From Polyangiaceae bacterium (GTDB lineage Bacteria; Myxococcota_A; Polyangia; Polyangiales; Polyangiaceae): DNA of 64,000 bases. The notes beneath the pieces were generated by a model. It was given only the letters and a program-made list of their open reading frames with translations. It searched no databases and had not been told where the DNA came from. Shown piece after piece: positions 30,501-38,273 of the stretch. The first letter of the stretch is position 1; every line of letters starts with the position of its first letter. Made by a program: the position numbers and the translations under genes. The stretch lies in NCBI GenBank assembly GCA_019637295.1, contig JAHBVX010000003.1, positions 828,653-892,652 on the forward strand. The letters are read 5' to 3'.

Positions 30501-32479
30501 GACGGGACGACGAAGTCCGGACCCACGATCTTGCCGGCGATGGCGCTGGCTGCCACGACGAGGGGACTTGCCAGGTACACCTGACCGGGGCCGCTGCGTC
30601 CCGGGAAATTGCGGTTGATCGCGCTGACGGTGACCTCGGAGGCCGACTGGCTCACCCCTGGACCCGCGCGGATGCACGCGCCACACGAGGGGTCCACCAG
30701 CGTGGCGCCAACCCGCTCGAACACGTCGATGTAGCCTCGTTCCTGGGCGTAGCTGCGGATGTGCTGCGAGCCGAACTGAATGTACAGCTGCACTCCGTCC
30801 GCCACACGCTGGCCCCGCTCGAGCGCGCGCGAGAGCACCGCGGCGTACATGTCCATGTCCGCCTTCTTGCCGCCCGTGCACGAGCCACCGTATGCGATCT
30901 GGATCGCCACGTCGCCGCCGCACTGCTGCTCGAGCTGGGCCAGCGGGACACCGTTGCGGGGGTCTCCGGGGGTCGCGACCATGGGAACGACGGATCCGAG
31001 CTCGATCTCGTAGCTATCCGCGTAGTCCGCATCGGGGTCGGCGCGAACGATGCGCGAGCGAATCGCTTCGGGGGCTAGCCCGCGCACTTGCACCAGGTAG
31101 TCCACGACGCGCTCATCCGCCTCGATGATGCCGGTGAAGCTGCCCGCCTCCACCGCCATGTTCGTCAGCGTGGAGCGCTCGTCCAGGGAGAGCCCCGCGA
31201 CCCCGGGTCCGGCGAACTCCAACACTTGACCGATACCGCGACCGCTCTTGAAATGCTCCATGCTCAAGATGTGCAGCATGACGTCCTTGGCGCACACTCC
31301 GGGCCGCAGCTCGCCGCGAAGCACGAAGCGAACCGACTCGGGCACCTTGACGCGAACGTCTCGAGTAAACCAGGCGTTGGCCATGTCCGTGCTGCCCACG
31401 CCGAAGGCGAAGCAGCCGAGCGCACCAGCCATGCAGGTGTGGGAGTCCGTGCCCGCCACGATCTGCCCGGGCAGCGCGAGTTGCTCGATCACCAGGTTGT
31501 GGCAGATGGCCTCGCTGCCGACCGTACGCCCGTCTCGCTCGACCTCGCCGTACAGCCGAACCCCCTGTCGCTCGGTGAAGCGCTCCTGCACCGTCTTGAG
31601 GGATGCGGCTTGCTCCTTCAGGCCCATCTTGCGGTGGGCCTCGGGCATCACGAGGTCGAGGAACGTGAGGTGGTCGCGGAACGCGAACACGCTCTCGGGC
31701 TCCGTCACCCGCGCCTCGGGGCCGAAGCCGGCGCGGAACAGCGAGTCGGCCATGGGCGTCACGTACTCGTGCGAGAATCGCACGTCGGTGCGAACGAACA
31801 GGGCGTCACCGGGCCGAACGGCGGCGGTGCCGAGTTGGCCCGACTGGGCATCCACCACGGCGTGTGCGGCGATGATCTTCTCGCACAGCGTCATGGGACG
31901 CGGGGCGGTGCCCACCGCGGGCGGCGAGATCTCGCCCGCCATGCGCTTCTGGTTGTAGGCGAACAGACCGCCCTCTTCCACGATCTGGCGACTGATGGCG
32001 TCGAGCCCGGCGCTCAGCTCGCTGATGGGGATCTCCTCCCCCCGCTCGATGCGCTCGAGTAGCGAGAAGTCGCAGCTGGTGTACAGGCCGATGTTCTGGC
32101 AGTTCTGGCCGTAGATCTTCTCGATGCTGCGAGCGATCACCAGCTTCACGCCGGCCGTGAGCTCCGAGTAGGGCGCCGTCTCCCGCGAGCTGCCGCAGCC
32201 CTTGCTGCGCCCGCTCACGATCACCGAGAAGCCGCCGTTCTTGATGGCGTCCTTCTCGATTCGACCGCCACGCAGACCGACGAGGCAGAAGCGCGCGAGG
32301 GTCTCGTCGAAGTAGTAGCAGACCCATCCCGGAGTGATCTCGTCCGTCGAGATGTTGTCGACCAACGAGCGCGCCGGATCGTAGCTGAGGTTCTCCCCCG
32401 CGAGCTGACGGGAGAGCAGCTCCGGGTCCTCGGTCAGATACAGGATGCGACCGCTGAGTCGCAGTGTGCGTTCGGTCAT
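30497..32479 (-). CDS. Aconitase-family hydratase with LeuD-LeuC domain order
   Basis: The 660-residue protein starts with the swivel domain (about 1-190) that is LeuD in isopropylmalate dehydratase: STDEITPGW, GRSKGCGSSRETAP and YGQNCQNIGL. The catalytic LeuC-like part follows (TLCEKIIAAHA, VAGTDSHTCMAGALGCFAFG). Cluster cysteines are probably in GGSCTGGKK and DPSCGACIRAGPG, and substrate Arg/Ser residues in INRNFPGRSGPGQVYLAS. A swivel-first order occurs in AcnB, but AcnB's HEAT domain is absent. The usual GSCTN reads GSCTG, so substrate choice may differ. A normal 895-residue AcnA lies at 49-52 kb, so this is probably not the main TCA aconitase. Confidence 0.82.
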   Translation of the reverse strand: MTERTLRLSGRILYLTEDPELLSRQLAGENLSYDPARSLVDNISTDEITPGWVCYYFDETLARFCLVGLRGGRIEKDAIKNGGFSVIVSGRSKGCGSSRETAPYSELTAGVKLVIARSIEKIYGQNCQNIGLYTSCDFSLLERIERGEEIPISELSAGLDAISRQIVEEGGLFAYNQKRMAGEISPPAVGTAPRPMTLCEKIIAAHAVVDAQSGQLGTAAVRPGDALFVRTDVRFSHEYVTPMADSLFRAGFGPEARVTEPESVFAFRDHLTFLDLVMPEAHRKMGLKEQAASLKTVQERFTERQGVRLYGEVERDGRTVGSEAICHNLVIEQLALPGQIVAGTDSHTCMAGALGCFAFGVGSTDMANAWFTRDVRVKVPESVRFVLRGELRPGVCAKDVMLHILSMEHFKSGRGIGQVLEFAGPGVAGLSLDERSTLTNMAVEAGSFTGIIEADERVVDYLVQVRGLAPEAIRSRIVRADPDADYADSYEIELGSVVPMVATPGDPRNGVPLAQLEQQCGGDVAIQIAYGGSCTGGKKADMDMYAAVLSRALERGQRVADGVQLYIQFGSQHIRSYAQERGYIDVFERVGATLVDPSCGACIRAGPGVSQSASEVTVSAINRNFPGRSGPGQVYLASPLVVAASAIAGKIVGPDFVVPS

Positions 32480-32612
32480 CTTGCCTCGGGTTGGGCTCGG
32501 GCGACGCGCTGAGCAATCGGGGGGCGCGACCCGAGCGGTTCTTCTAGCTCGAATCGGTCGCTACGTCTTGCGTCAAAACAGCCGGGGCGCCGGGCGCCCG
32601 CGATGCGTTGCG

Positions 32613-33767
32613 TCAAGTCGACACGGTCACCATTTCGCCGGCGCGCCACAACGCCAGCGGCTGCGCGCCGGGGTGCCGGCGAAGGGCTGCGTCGAGCGCC
32701 GCGACCAGGTTGGGCGCAGGCTCCGCGTAGCTCGACGCCACGACCTCGGGTGCCAGCGTGCTCACGAGCACCACGCGATGGTTCGGGGGCAGCTGCGGCC
32801 GCACGCCCAGCCGGTAGATGCCCTCGTTGACCCGTGGCTGAGGGCCGATGCCGTCGGCGCAGTCCGCTACCAGGATGATGGTGCCTCCGTCCTCGAGCAG
32901 CGGCCCCGCCGGGGGCAGGAGCTTGGAGGCTTGATACAAGGTACGAGTGACAGGCCAGCGATCGGCGACCACCACGACCGCCGAAGGCGGCGCCGCCACA
33001 CGAAAGCACTCCAGAGCTTCCCTCGCCAACACACGATGCGCCTGCACGAGATGCCCGCTCGCGGCGGCCACGGGCCCGCCATCGACGTCACAGAGCACGT
33101 TGAGCATGCCGGCTGTGCCGGGCAATCGCAGCGCGGCGTCCTCCATGTCGAGCCGGCAGACGTTGTCTTCCACGCGCCCGAGCCGGGCCGACGGGTCGGC
33201 CTTGAGGGCGTGGTTGACGAGCGCGTCCGTCGGGTGGGCGCAGCCCGGGAAGATGGACTTGGCGCCGCCCGAGAAGCCCGCGAAATAGTGCGGCCGAATC
33301 CGACCCGTCGCCACCACCAGCTGCGCCTCGCACAACGCTCGCAGCAAGCGCACACGGGTCCCGCGCGGGGTCCGACCCAGATGGACCAGCTCCGACTCGG
33401 CGCGACCGTCGAACACGTGGATGGGCCGGTCGCGAAAAGGCCCGGGCACGACCTCGGGCGAGCACGGCTCGTGCGTGCCGCACGCGACGACGAGCTCGAC
33501 ACGCTCCCAGGGCAACACCTCGCGCAGCGCCGCGAGCAGCTCCGGCCGCGGCTCCTCCCGCGTGGCGTCGCTGACCACCAGCACGATACGTCGAGCCTCG
33601 ACGGCGGAGCGCGCGATGTCGACACCGCCCACGGGGCGACCCAGCGCCTCGCGACACAGCTCGCTCAGCCCGCGGCCTCGCGCACGAGGCGGCGGCGTGA
33701 CGACCCGCACGCGGCCCTGCACCGCGCGCAACTGCTCTTGTGCGAACGAGAGCAAGGCGAACGTCAC
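32613..33767 (-). CDS. LarA-like (DUF2088) nickel-pincer racemase family protein
   Basis: The 384-residue protein has the lactate-racemase family core. CGTHEP (His99) and RPHYFAGFSGGAKSIFPG place His160 and Lys170 at the positions of LarA His174 and Lys184, where Lys184 carries the nickel-pincer nucleotide. LarA itself has 424 residues. The cofactor genes larB, larC and larE are not in the window. Members racemise or epimerise alpha-hydroxy acids, but the substrate here is unknown. The GTG 33767 start overlaps the upstream 89-residue gene (GTGA). Downstream, after 133 bases, comes the hydratase operon, which also handles hydroxy acids. Confidence 0.78.
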   Translation of the reverse strand: MTFALLSFAQEQLRAVQGRVRVVTPPPRARGRGLSELCREALGRPVGGVDIARSAVEARRIVLVVSDATREEPRPELLAALREVLPWERVELVVACGTHEPCSPEVVPGPFRDRPIHVFDGRAESELVHLGRTPRGTRVRLLRALCEAQLVVATGRIRPHYFAGFSGGAKSIFPGCAHPTDALVNHALKADPSARLGRVEDNVCRLDMEDAALRLPGTAGMLNVLCDVDGGPVAAASGHLVQAHRVLAREALECFRVAAPPSAVVVVADRWPVTRTLYQASKLLPPAGPLLEDGGTIILVADCADGIGPQPRVNEGIYRLGVRPQLPPNHRVVLVSTLAPEVVASSYAEPAPNLVAALDAALRRHPGAQPLALWRAGEMVTVST

Positions 33768-34033
33768 TGCTCGCGATGCACGCGCTCTTCAAGGCGGCGC
33801 CCGGCGAGCGCCAGCATGGCCGTCAGCGCGATTTCGACCTCTTCCTCCGAGGGCGGGACGGGTCTGCGCGAGATGCGCTCCTTGAGCGAGCCGAGCTCGC
33901 CGCCGAAGGTCCGGTAGCGCGCGCGCTCGAAGTCGTCGTGCTCGCTCACGACCCAATGCGCGACGATGGTCCTCAGCTCCGACAACTCCCGGTCGATGAG
34001 CGGCGCCAGGTGGGACGCGAGGGGATGCGGCAC
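33764..34033 (-). CDS. Small hypothetical protein coupled to LarA-like gene
   Basis: The 89-residue protein is rich in charged helices (SHLAPLIDRELSELRTIVAHW, ISRRPVPPSEEEVEIALTAM). It has no Cys, signal peptide or membrane segment. The GTG 34033 start is nine bases after a TAAGCT -10-like hexamer. Its stop overlaps the LarA-like start, so the two are made together. A role as partner or stability factor for that protein is inferred only from the coupling. Confidence 0.6.
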   Translation of the reverse strand: MPHPLASHLAPLIDRELSELRTIVAHWVVSEHDDFERARYRTFGGELGSLKERISRRPVPPSEEEVEIALTAMLALAGRRLEERVHREQ

Positions 34034-34092
34034 GACCCTCGAAGCTTAGACTCGGCGCCCTGCCTTGGCAAACGCGCCGAAGCCGCTTGAGT

Positions 34093-34105
34093 TCTCGGAC
34101 CGAGA
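34093..34105. promoter_or_regulatory. Perfect 13-base palindrome upstream of FGE-like lipoprotein
   Basis: TCTCGG-A-CCGAGA lies 18 bases before ATG 34123, in the 89-base divergent gap. The position suits an operator or a 5' leader hairpin. No regulator is identified. Confidence 0.35.
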
Positions 34106-34122
34106 GCGCCAAGGTCCGGCCG

Positions 34123-35298
34123 ATGGTCCGCGACCGACCGCTTGCGCACCTCGTATTGCTGCTCGCGGCGTCGTGCCAGAAGCCGAGCACGGACGACGCT
34201 CCCGCGCACGCGCCGAGCGCCGCACCGTCCGCAGCCACCGCTGCCGCATCCGTGCGCCCACCGCGTAACGCCCCGCTCCCGGGCGAGCGCGTGGACATCC
34301 CCGCGGGCGCGTTCCGCGCGGGAAGCCTGCCCGGGCAGCCAGGCCGGGATCCGGAGCGCGAGCCCGTGGAGCTCGAGGTCGAGCTCGGTCAGTTTCAGAT
34401 CGATCGCCTGCCCTTCCCCGGCGATCCGAGCGCGCCACCGAAGACGGGCGTGACGCGCGAGCAGGCCTCTCGACTGTGCGCCGAGCGCGGCGCCCGACTG
34501 TGCACCGAGCTCGAGTGGGAGCGCGCGTGCCGGGGTCCAGGCAATGACACCTACCTCACCGGCACCGAGTGGGAGCCGCGTTGCGCCGAGAAGCCAAGCG
34601 CCTGCGCGTCGGGCTTCGACGTGCTCGGCATGGGCGCGGGGCTGCGCGAGTGGACGGCCAGCGATCTCATCCCGGAGTCCGGTCCGCGTCGGGCCTCGAT
34701 CCGTGGCGCCAAGGAGGCGACGTCGCCGACCGAGTACCGCTGCGCCGCCCGCCGCGGCGTCGATCCGGAGACGGCTCAGGACGACATCGGCTTTCGCTGC
34801 TGTGGGGGCGCGCCCAACGCCGCGGTGGTGAAGGAGCCGCGCCTGGGTCAGACGTTCCAGCGCGCCAAGCTGTCCGCCGCGCAGCTCGAGCAGCTCCTCG
34901 GGCGCTTCGAGCAGACCCGCGCCATCGCCAAGGACATCAAGTACTTCCGCGAGCCAGAGGCGGCTGCGACCGTGGTGGCCCGGGGCCCGGGGGACAAGAA
35001 GGGCTTCCTGTTCACCGTGGCGCCGCTCACCTGGAACCCGGTCGCCGGCTCCGAGTACCTCATCGTCAGCGCGCGCTCCGGGGAGAACACCAGCTTCGTG
35101 GTTGTCTTTCACGTCGCGGGCGACGACCACTGGCTCGCGGCCAGCTTCATCATGCGGGGTGAGCCCGGCCCCGTGGCGCTGGCGTACAGCGGCTACATTC
35201 GCCCGCGTTTGCACTTCAGCTCGTGCTGGGGCTGTCCGGGGGAAACCGGGAAGATCCTGCACCGGCACCCCGACTCGGTCGTGATCGTGCAGCCGTGA
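34123..35298 (+). CDS. Lipoprotein with FGE/SUMF1-like domain and unknown C-terminal domain
   Basis: The 391-residue protein has lipobox LLAASC and a Pro/Ala linker, then a formylglycine-generating-enzyme-type domain (about 55-235). Visible blocks are VDIPAGAFRAGS, QASRLCAERGARLCTELEWE, ACRGPGN, GAGLREWTASD and DDIGFRCC. In myxobacteria many such lipoproteins are non-catalytic C-type-lectin-fold proteins. I cannot confirm the active Cys pair of true FGE. Residues 240-391 are a separate domain with FHVAGDDHWLAASFIM and a WGCPGE segment that I do not recognise. ATG 34123 is chosen because the signal peptide begins here. Confidence 0.75.
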   Translation: MVRDRPLAHLVLLLAASCQKPSTDDAPAHAPSAAPSAATAAASVRPPRNAPLPGERVDIPAGAFRAGSLPGQPGRDPEREPVELEVELGQFQIDRLPFPGDPSAPPKTGVTREQASRLCAERGARLCTELEWERACRGPGNDTYLTGTEWEPRCAEKPSACASGFDVLGMGAGLREWTASDLIPESGPRRASIRGAKEATSPTEYRCAARRGVDPETAQDDIGFRCCGGAPNAAVVKEPRLGQTFQRAKLSAAQLEQLLGRFEQTRAIAKDIKYFREPEAAATVVARGPGDKKGFLFTVAPLTWNPVAGSEYLIVSARSGENTSFVVVFHVAGDDHWLAASFIMRGEPGPVALAYSGYIRPRLHFSSCWGCPGETGKILHRHPDSVVIVQP

Positions 35299-35307
35299 CG
35301 AGGCTGC

Positions 35308-36021
35308 CTAGTCCGCAACCGCGAGCTCGAGCGAGAACTCGTTGCCCGTGGGCTCGCGCGCGCCAGCCCGGAGGGCCGCGCCCGCCAACGCCGCGGCTCG
35401 CGCTGCGACCAGCAGCGCGAGCCCCGCGCCGTAACGCGCTCCGGCCTGTCGCTTGGCGTTCACTTGTCCCGCAGCCGAGGTCGTCAGCTCGAACGACTCT
35501 GACGCCAGCGCGGGCCCGACGTCCAGCACCCGGACACGCGCGACGGTCGCCTCGCGCTCGAGGACGAGCTCCACGGGCCCTGCGCTGCCGTGTTGAATGG
35601 AGTTGCGCACGATGTTGCCGAGCGCCGCGCGGAGCGCGCGACGGTCGGTCCACACCGTCACGTCGCCGGCGACCGGCGCCATGCCGAGCTCGGTGCCGTG
35701 CAGCAAGGCAAAGCTAGCCGTCTGCTCCACGACCTCCTGGACTACATCCGCGAGGGGAACGGCCGTGCGCTCGGGCTCCTTGGGGTGCACGAGCTCTCCG
35801 AGCCACTCGAGGTTGTCGATCAGCGCGGCGAGGCCGTCACACGACAGACTGCAGTCCTCGATGGGTCCGCGCAGATCGGCCTCGCTCTCTGGCACGAGCT
35901 CGAGCACGTAGCGCAGGTTCGTGTGCAGCGCCGTCAGCGGGTTGCGCAGATCGTGTACGAAGAGCGCCAGCAGCGCCGACAACACCTCCCCTTGGATCTC
36001 CTCGCTCACCCAGGGAGCCAT
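35308..36021 (-). CDS. Small sensor-less histidine kinase
   Basis: The 237-residue protein consists almost only of a HisKA dimerisation region (His23 in FVHDLRNPLTALHTN) and an HATPase_c domain. N-box residues are in LGNIVRNSIQHG and a G-like box in GARYGAGLALLVAAR. The usual DxGxG of the G1 box reads DVGPA, a weak match, so ATP binding may be reduced. There is no sensor or membrane segment. The ATG 36021 start is 34 bases after the lipoprotein gene, which runs in the same direction. It converges on the FGE-like gene. Confidence 0.78.
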   Translation of the reverse strand: MAPWVSEEIQGEVLSALLALFVHDLRNPLTALHTNLRYVLELVPESEADLRGPIEDCSLSCDGLAALIDNLEWLGELVHPKEPERTAVPLADVVQEVVEQTASFALLHGTELGMAPVAGDVTVWTDRRALRAALGNIVRNSIQHGSAGPVELVLEREATVARVRVLDVGPALASESFELTTSAAGQVNAKRQAGARYGAGLALLVAARAAALAGAALRAGAREPTGNEFSLELAVAD

Positions 36022-36055
36022 ACGACCGATTCGAACGCCCCGAAAGGGTGGCCGG

Positions 36056-37063
36056 TCAAGGCAGCACGAGCGTGTCCTTCCCGCCGCGTTGTGCGCCACG
36101 GCGGTCGATGATCCGGAGCAGCGTGTCCCGGCGCGCGAGCAGCTCGTCGAGCTGCTTGGGAGTGATGAGCAGGCCACCGCGGGGTGCCCGCAGGGCGTCC
36201 TCGAGGCCCTGGCGCTCGAGGCGGCTCAGTCGCTCACGCAGCCGGCGCGAGTGAAATAGGTGTCGGGACAGGCGTGACTGCCCGTCCCTCACGGCGCCGG
36301 CCGTGGGGCCGGGGGAGAATGCGCCGTTACCGCGCAGCGCCAACAGCCGCCCCGACCCTTCGTCCCAGGCCACCTGCACGCGCTCCTGATTGCGCACGAG
36401 CGCGTCCACCGCGAGCACGGCCTGATAGGCCGCCAGGGAGCTCCGCTCGCCCTCGGGCGGCGGCGCTCGAGTCTGCAAGCGCGCTTCCCAGCCGTGCGCG
36501 GGCTGGCCCTCGACCAGGACCGAGATATCGACCTCGCGCAGGGCGCGCGAGGGCGCGAGCACGACGGTGACGTCGATCGTCCCGTCCGCCAGGATCCGGG
36601 CGTTCTCCGCCAGCCAGCGACGGGTGCCGGGCTCAGCCGCCGCCGCCAGGAGCTCTCTCGAGCTGACGGACCGCAGCGCCGTGGGCACGCGCGTCTCGGG
36701 TGAGACCAACTCGGCGACCGCTGCGTGGACCGCGAGCGCTCCGGGAGCCAGCGGCGCACTCTTGGTGGCGAGCAGCAGCTGCGCGCGTCCTCCCCCGGAG
36801 AGCTCGGCCGACAGCGCGCCGCTGCCCTCGCGGACGATGTTCTGCAGGGGCGCGCTGCGCACGCGTTCGGCAGGTGAGCTCTCGCGCGCGGGCGGAGCGC
36901 TGCGGGTCGGCGCGACCGGCGCCGCGGGCTCGAGCTCGGACGCCGATTCGACGAGCGGCGCCGAAGTCTGGGCCGACGACGCTGCGGCTTGCGGCGAGGA
37001 GCCGCGTTCGCAACCGAGCGCGCCGAGCAGCAGCGCGACCGCGTGGCCTCTCACGCCCCTCAC
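36056..37063 (-). CDS. Hypothetical lipoprotein
   Basis: The 335-residue protein has a short signal peptide with lipobox GALGC (Cys18), an 60-residue Ala/Ser/Pro linker and a globular domain with no recognised motif. The C-terminal 80 residues are Arg/Leu rich and helical (LSRHLFHSRRLRERLSRLER, DELLARRDTLLRIIDRRG). Its GTG start overlaps the hydrolase stop (GTGA). Function is unknown. Confidence 0.65.
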   Translation of the reverse strand: MRGVRGHAVALLLGALGCERGSSPQAAASSAQTSAPLVESASELEPAAPVAPTRSAPPARESSPAERVRSAPLQNIVREGSGALSAELSGGGRAQLLLATKSAPLAPGALAVHAAVAELVSPETRVPTALRSVSSRELLAAAAEPGTRRWLAENARILADGTIDVTVVLAPSRALREVDISVLVEGQPAHGWEARLQTRAPPPEGERSSLAAYQAVLAVDALVRNQERVQVAWDEGSGRLLALRGNGAFSPGPTAGAVRDGQSRLSRHLFHSRRLRERLSRLERQGLEDALRAPRGGLLITPKQLDELLARRDTLLRIIDRRGAQRGGKDTLVLP

Positions 37064-37929
37064 GCGATCCCTTGCTCGACCAGGAACTTCTCGATCCTCA
37101 GCTGGACCAGCTCGTTCTGCTCGAGCGGAGCGACGTGGGTGCCGCCGGAGAGCATCGCGAGCTCCCCCTTGGGCAGTACTTGGGCCATACGCTCGGACAA
37201 CTCTGGCGGGGTGAACGAGTCATGATCGCCTGCGACGACCAGCACGGGGACGTTCACGTCGGGCAGCAGGTCCTCGGCGGAGTGCTCGCCCGCGCTCTCG
37301 AGCATGCGCACGAACATCGGGAAGTCGATGTGCGCGACGTGGCTGAAGTACGGCTCGACGTCCTCCGGGCGAACGGTGCGCGAGTCCAAATCGCCAGTCA
37401 GCAGGGCAACGCGTACCGCCACCTTCGACGGTACCCGCGACCACAGCGCCCGCGCGACCTTGGGATGCTCCGTAGCGAGCTCACGCAGCCTCGGCAGGAT
37501 CTGCGCGAGCAAGTCGCTACCCTTGAAGGTGTGCGTCACTCGGCCGAAGCTCCCGCACAGAAAGACCATGGCGCTGATCCCCTGGGGACGAAGTCGATAC
37601 GCCTCGAGCGCGACCTGGGTTCCGAACGAGTGACCGATCAACACCACGGGGGGATCTCCGAGCGCGCGGCGTACGGCGTCGAGGTCGGCCGCGTGCGCGA
37701 CGACGTCCACCGCGTCGTTGTCGCGTGGCTGTTCGCTGCGGCCGTGCCCGCGGTAGTTCCAGTGCGCGACGGACAGGGTCCGCGACAGGTCGTCCCACAA
37801 GTACTTGTAGATGAAGCCGTCGCAGCAGATGCCATCACACAGGATCGCGGTCACCGGCGATGGCCCTCGCTTGGCACGCAAGTACAGCCGCGTACCGTCT
37901 GGGCCGACGGCGAACAGCTCGCGAGTCAC
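37060..37929 (-). CDS. Alpha/beta-hydrolase
   Basis: The 289-residue hydrolase shows the oxyanion segment and nucleophile elbow LIGHSFGTQVAL (Ser101 from this start), an acid in VVAGDHDSFTPPELS and the catalytic His in SGGTHVAPLEQ. HWNYRGHGRSEQP is typical of the epoxide hydrolase/haloperoxidase-like group. There is no signal peptide. An in-frame GTG at 37968 would add 13 residues of Thr-rich sequence that merely re-reads the Asp-coding GAC repeat of the upstream gene. I therefore prefer GTG 37929, which follows that gene's stop. The substrate cannot be predicted. Confidence 0.82.
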   Translation of the reverse strand: MTRELFAVGPDGTRLYLRAKRGPSPVTAILCDGICCDGFIYKYLWDDLSRTLSVAHWNYRGHGRSEQPRDNDAVDVVAHAADLDAVRRALGDPPVVLIGHSFGTQVALEAYRLRPQGISAMVFLCGSFGRVTHTFKGSDLLAQILPRLRELATEHPKVARALWSRVPSKVAVRVALLTGDLDSRTVRPEDVEPYFSHVAHIDFPMFVRMLESAGEHSAEDLLPDVNVPVLVVAGDHDSFTPPELSERMAQVLPKGELAMLSGGTHVAPLEQNELVQLRIEKFLVEQGIA

Positions 37930-37933
37930 CGGC

Positions 37934-38155
37934 TCAACCGCTGTCGGAGTCGTCGTCGTCGTCGTCACCGACTTCGTTCACGCTCGGAATCTTCTTGATC
38001 TCGACGCGGGCGAGCTTCCAGGCTCGCTGGACGACCCAGGACAGGGACCTGTCGAGGCGGGCCGCTTCGTCTTTGATCTCCTGGAGCATGGCCTCCGGGA
38101 AGTAGAGGCTCTGCTTGCGCTTGTCGCTGCCGCCCTTGTTGGTATCGTCCGCCAC
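37934..38155 (-). CDS. TIGR04563-type small protein
   Basis: The 73-residue protein carries the family core KRKQSLYFPEAMLQEIKDEA, then RLDRSLSWVVQRAWKLAR. This has the ribbon-helix-helix pattern expected of a small DNA-binding or antitoxin-like protein. The family is, as far as I know, largely confined to myxobacteria, which supports the taxonomic placement. The C-terminus is an Asp run encoded by six GAC repeats. GTG 38155 is chosen because MADDTNKGG-like starts are typical of the family. It shares orientation with the hydrolase that starts just after its stop. Confidence 0.75.
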   Translation of the reverse strand: MADDTNKGGSDKRKQSLYFPEAMLQEIKDEAARLDRSLSWVVQRAWKLARVEIKKIPSVNEVGDDDDDDSDSG

Positions 38156-38261
38156 GCGGAAACCTCTCTCGCACCGATGTAGGGTGGTGTAGCCCGTTTG
38201 GTACGGGAGTACCACCCGCACCCCGGTCAAATCAAGCAAATCCCCCCGCGCGCGAGCGGTG

Positions 38262-38267
38262 TACGCT
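38262..38267 (+). promoter_or_regulatory. -10 hexamer of the C-terminal protease gene, leaderless geometry
   Basis: GTG-TACGCT is followed by six bases and ATG 38274, with no Shine-Dalgarno sequence. Confidence 0.5.
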
Positions 38268-38273
38268 CCGACC

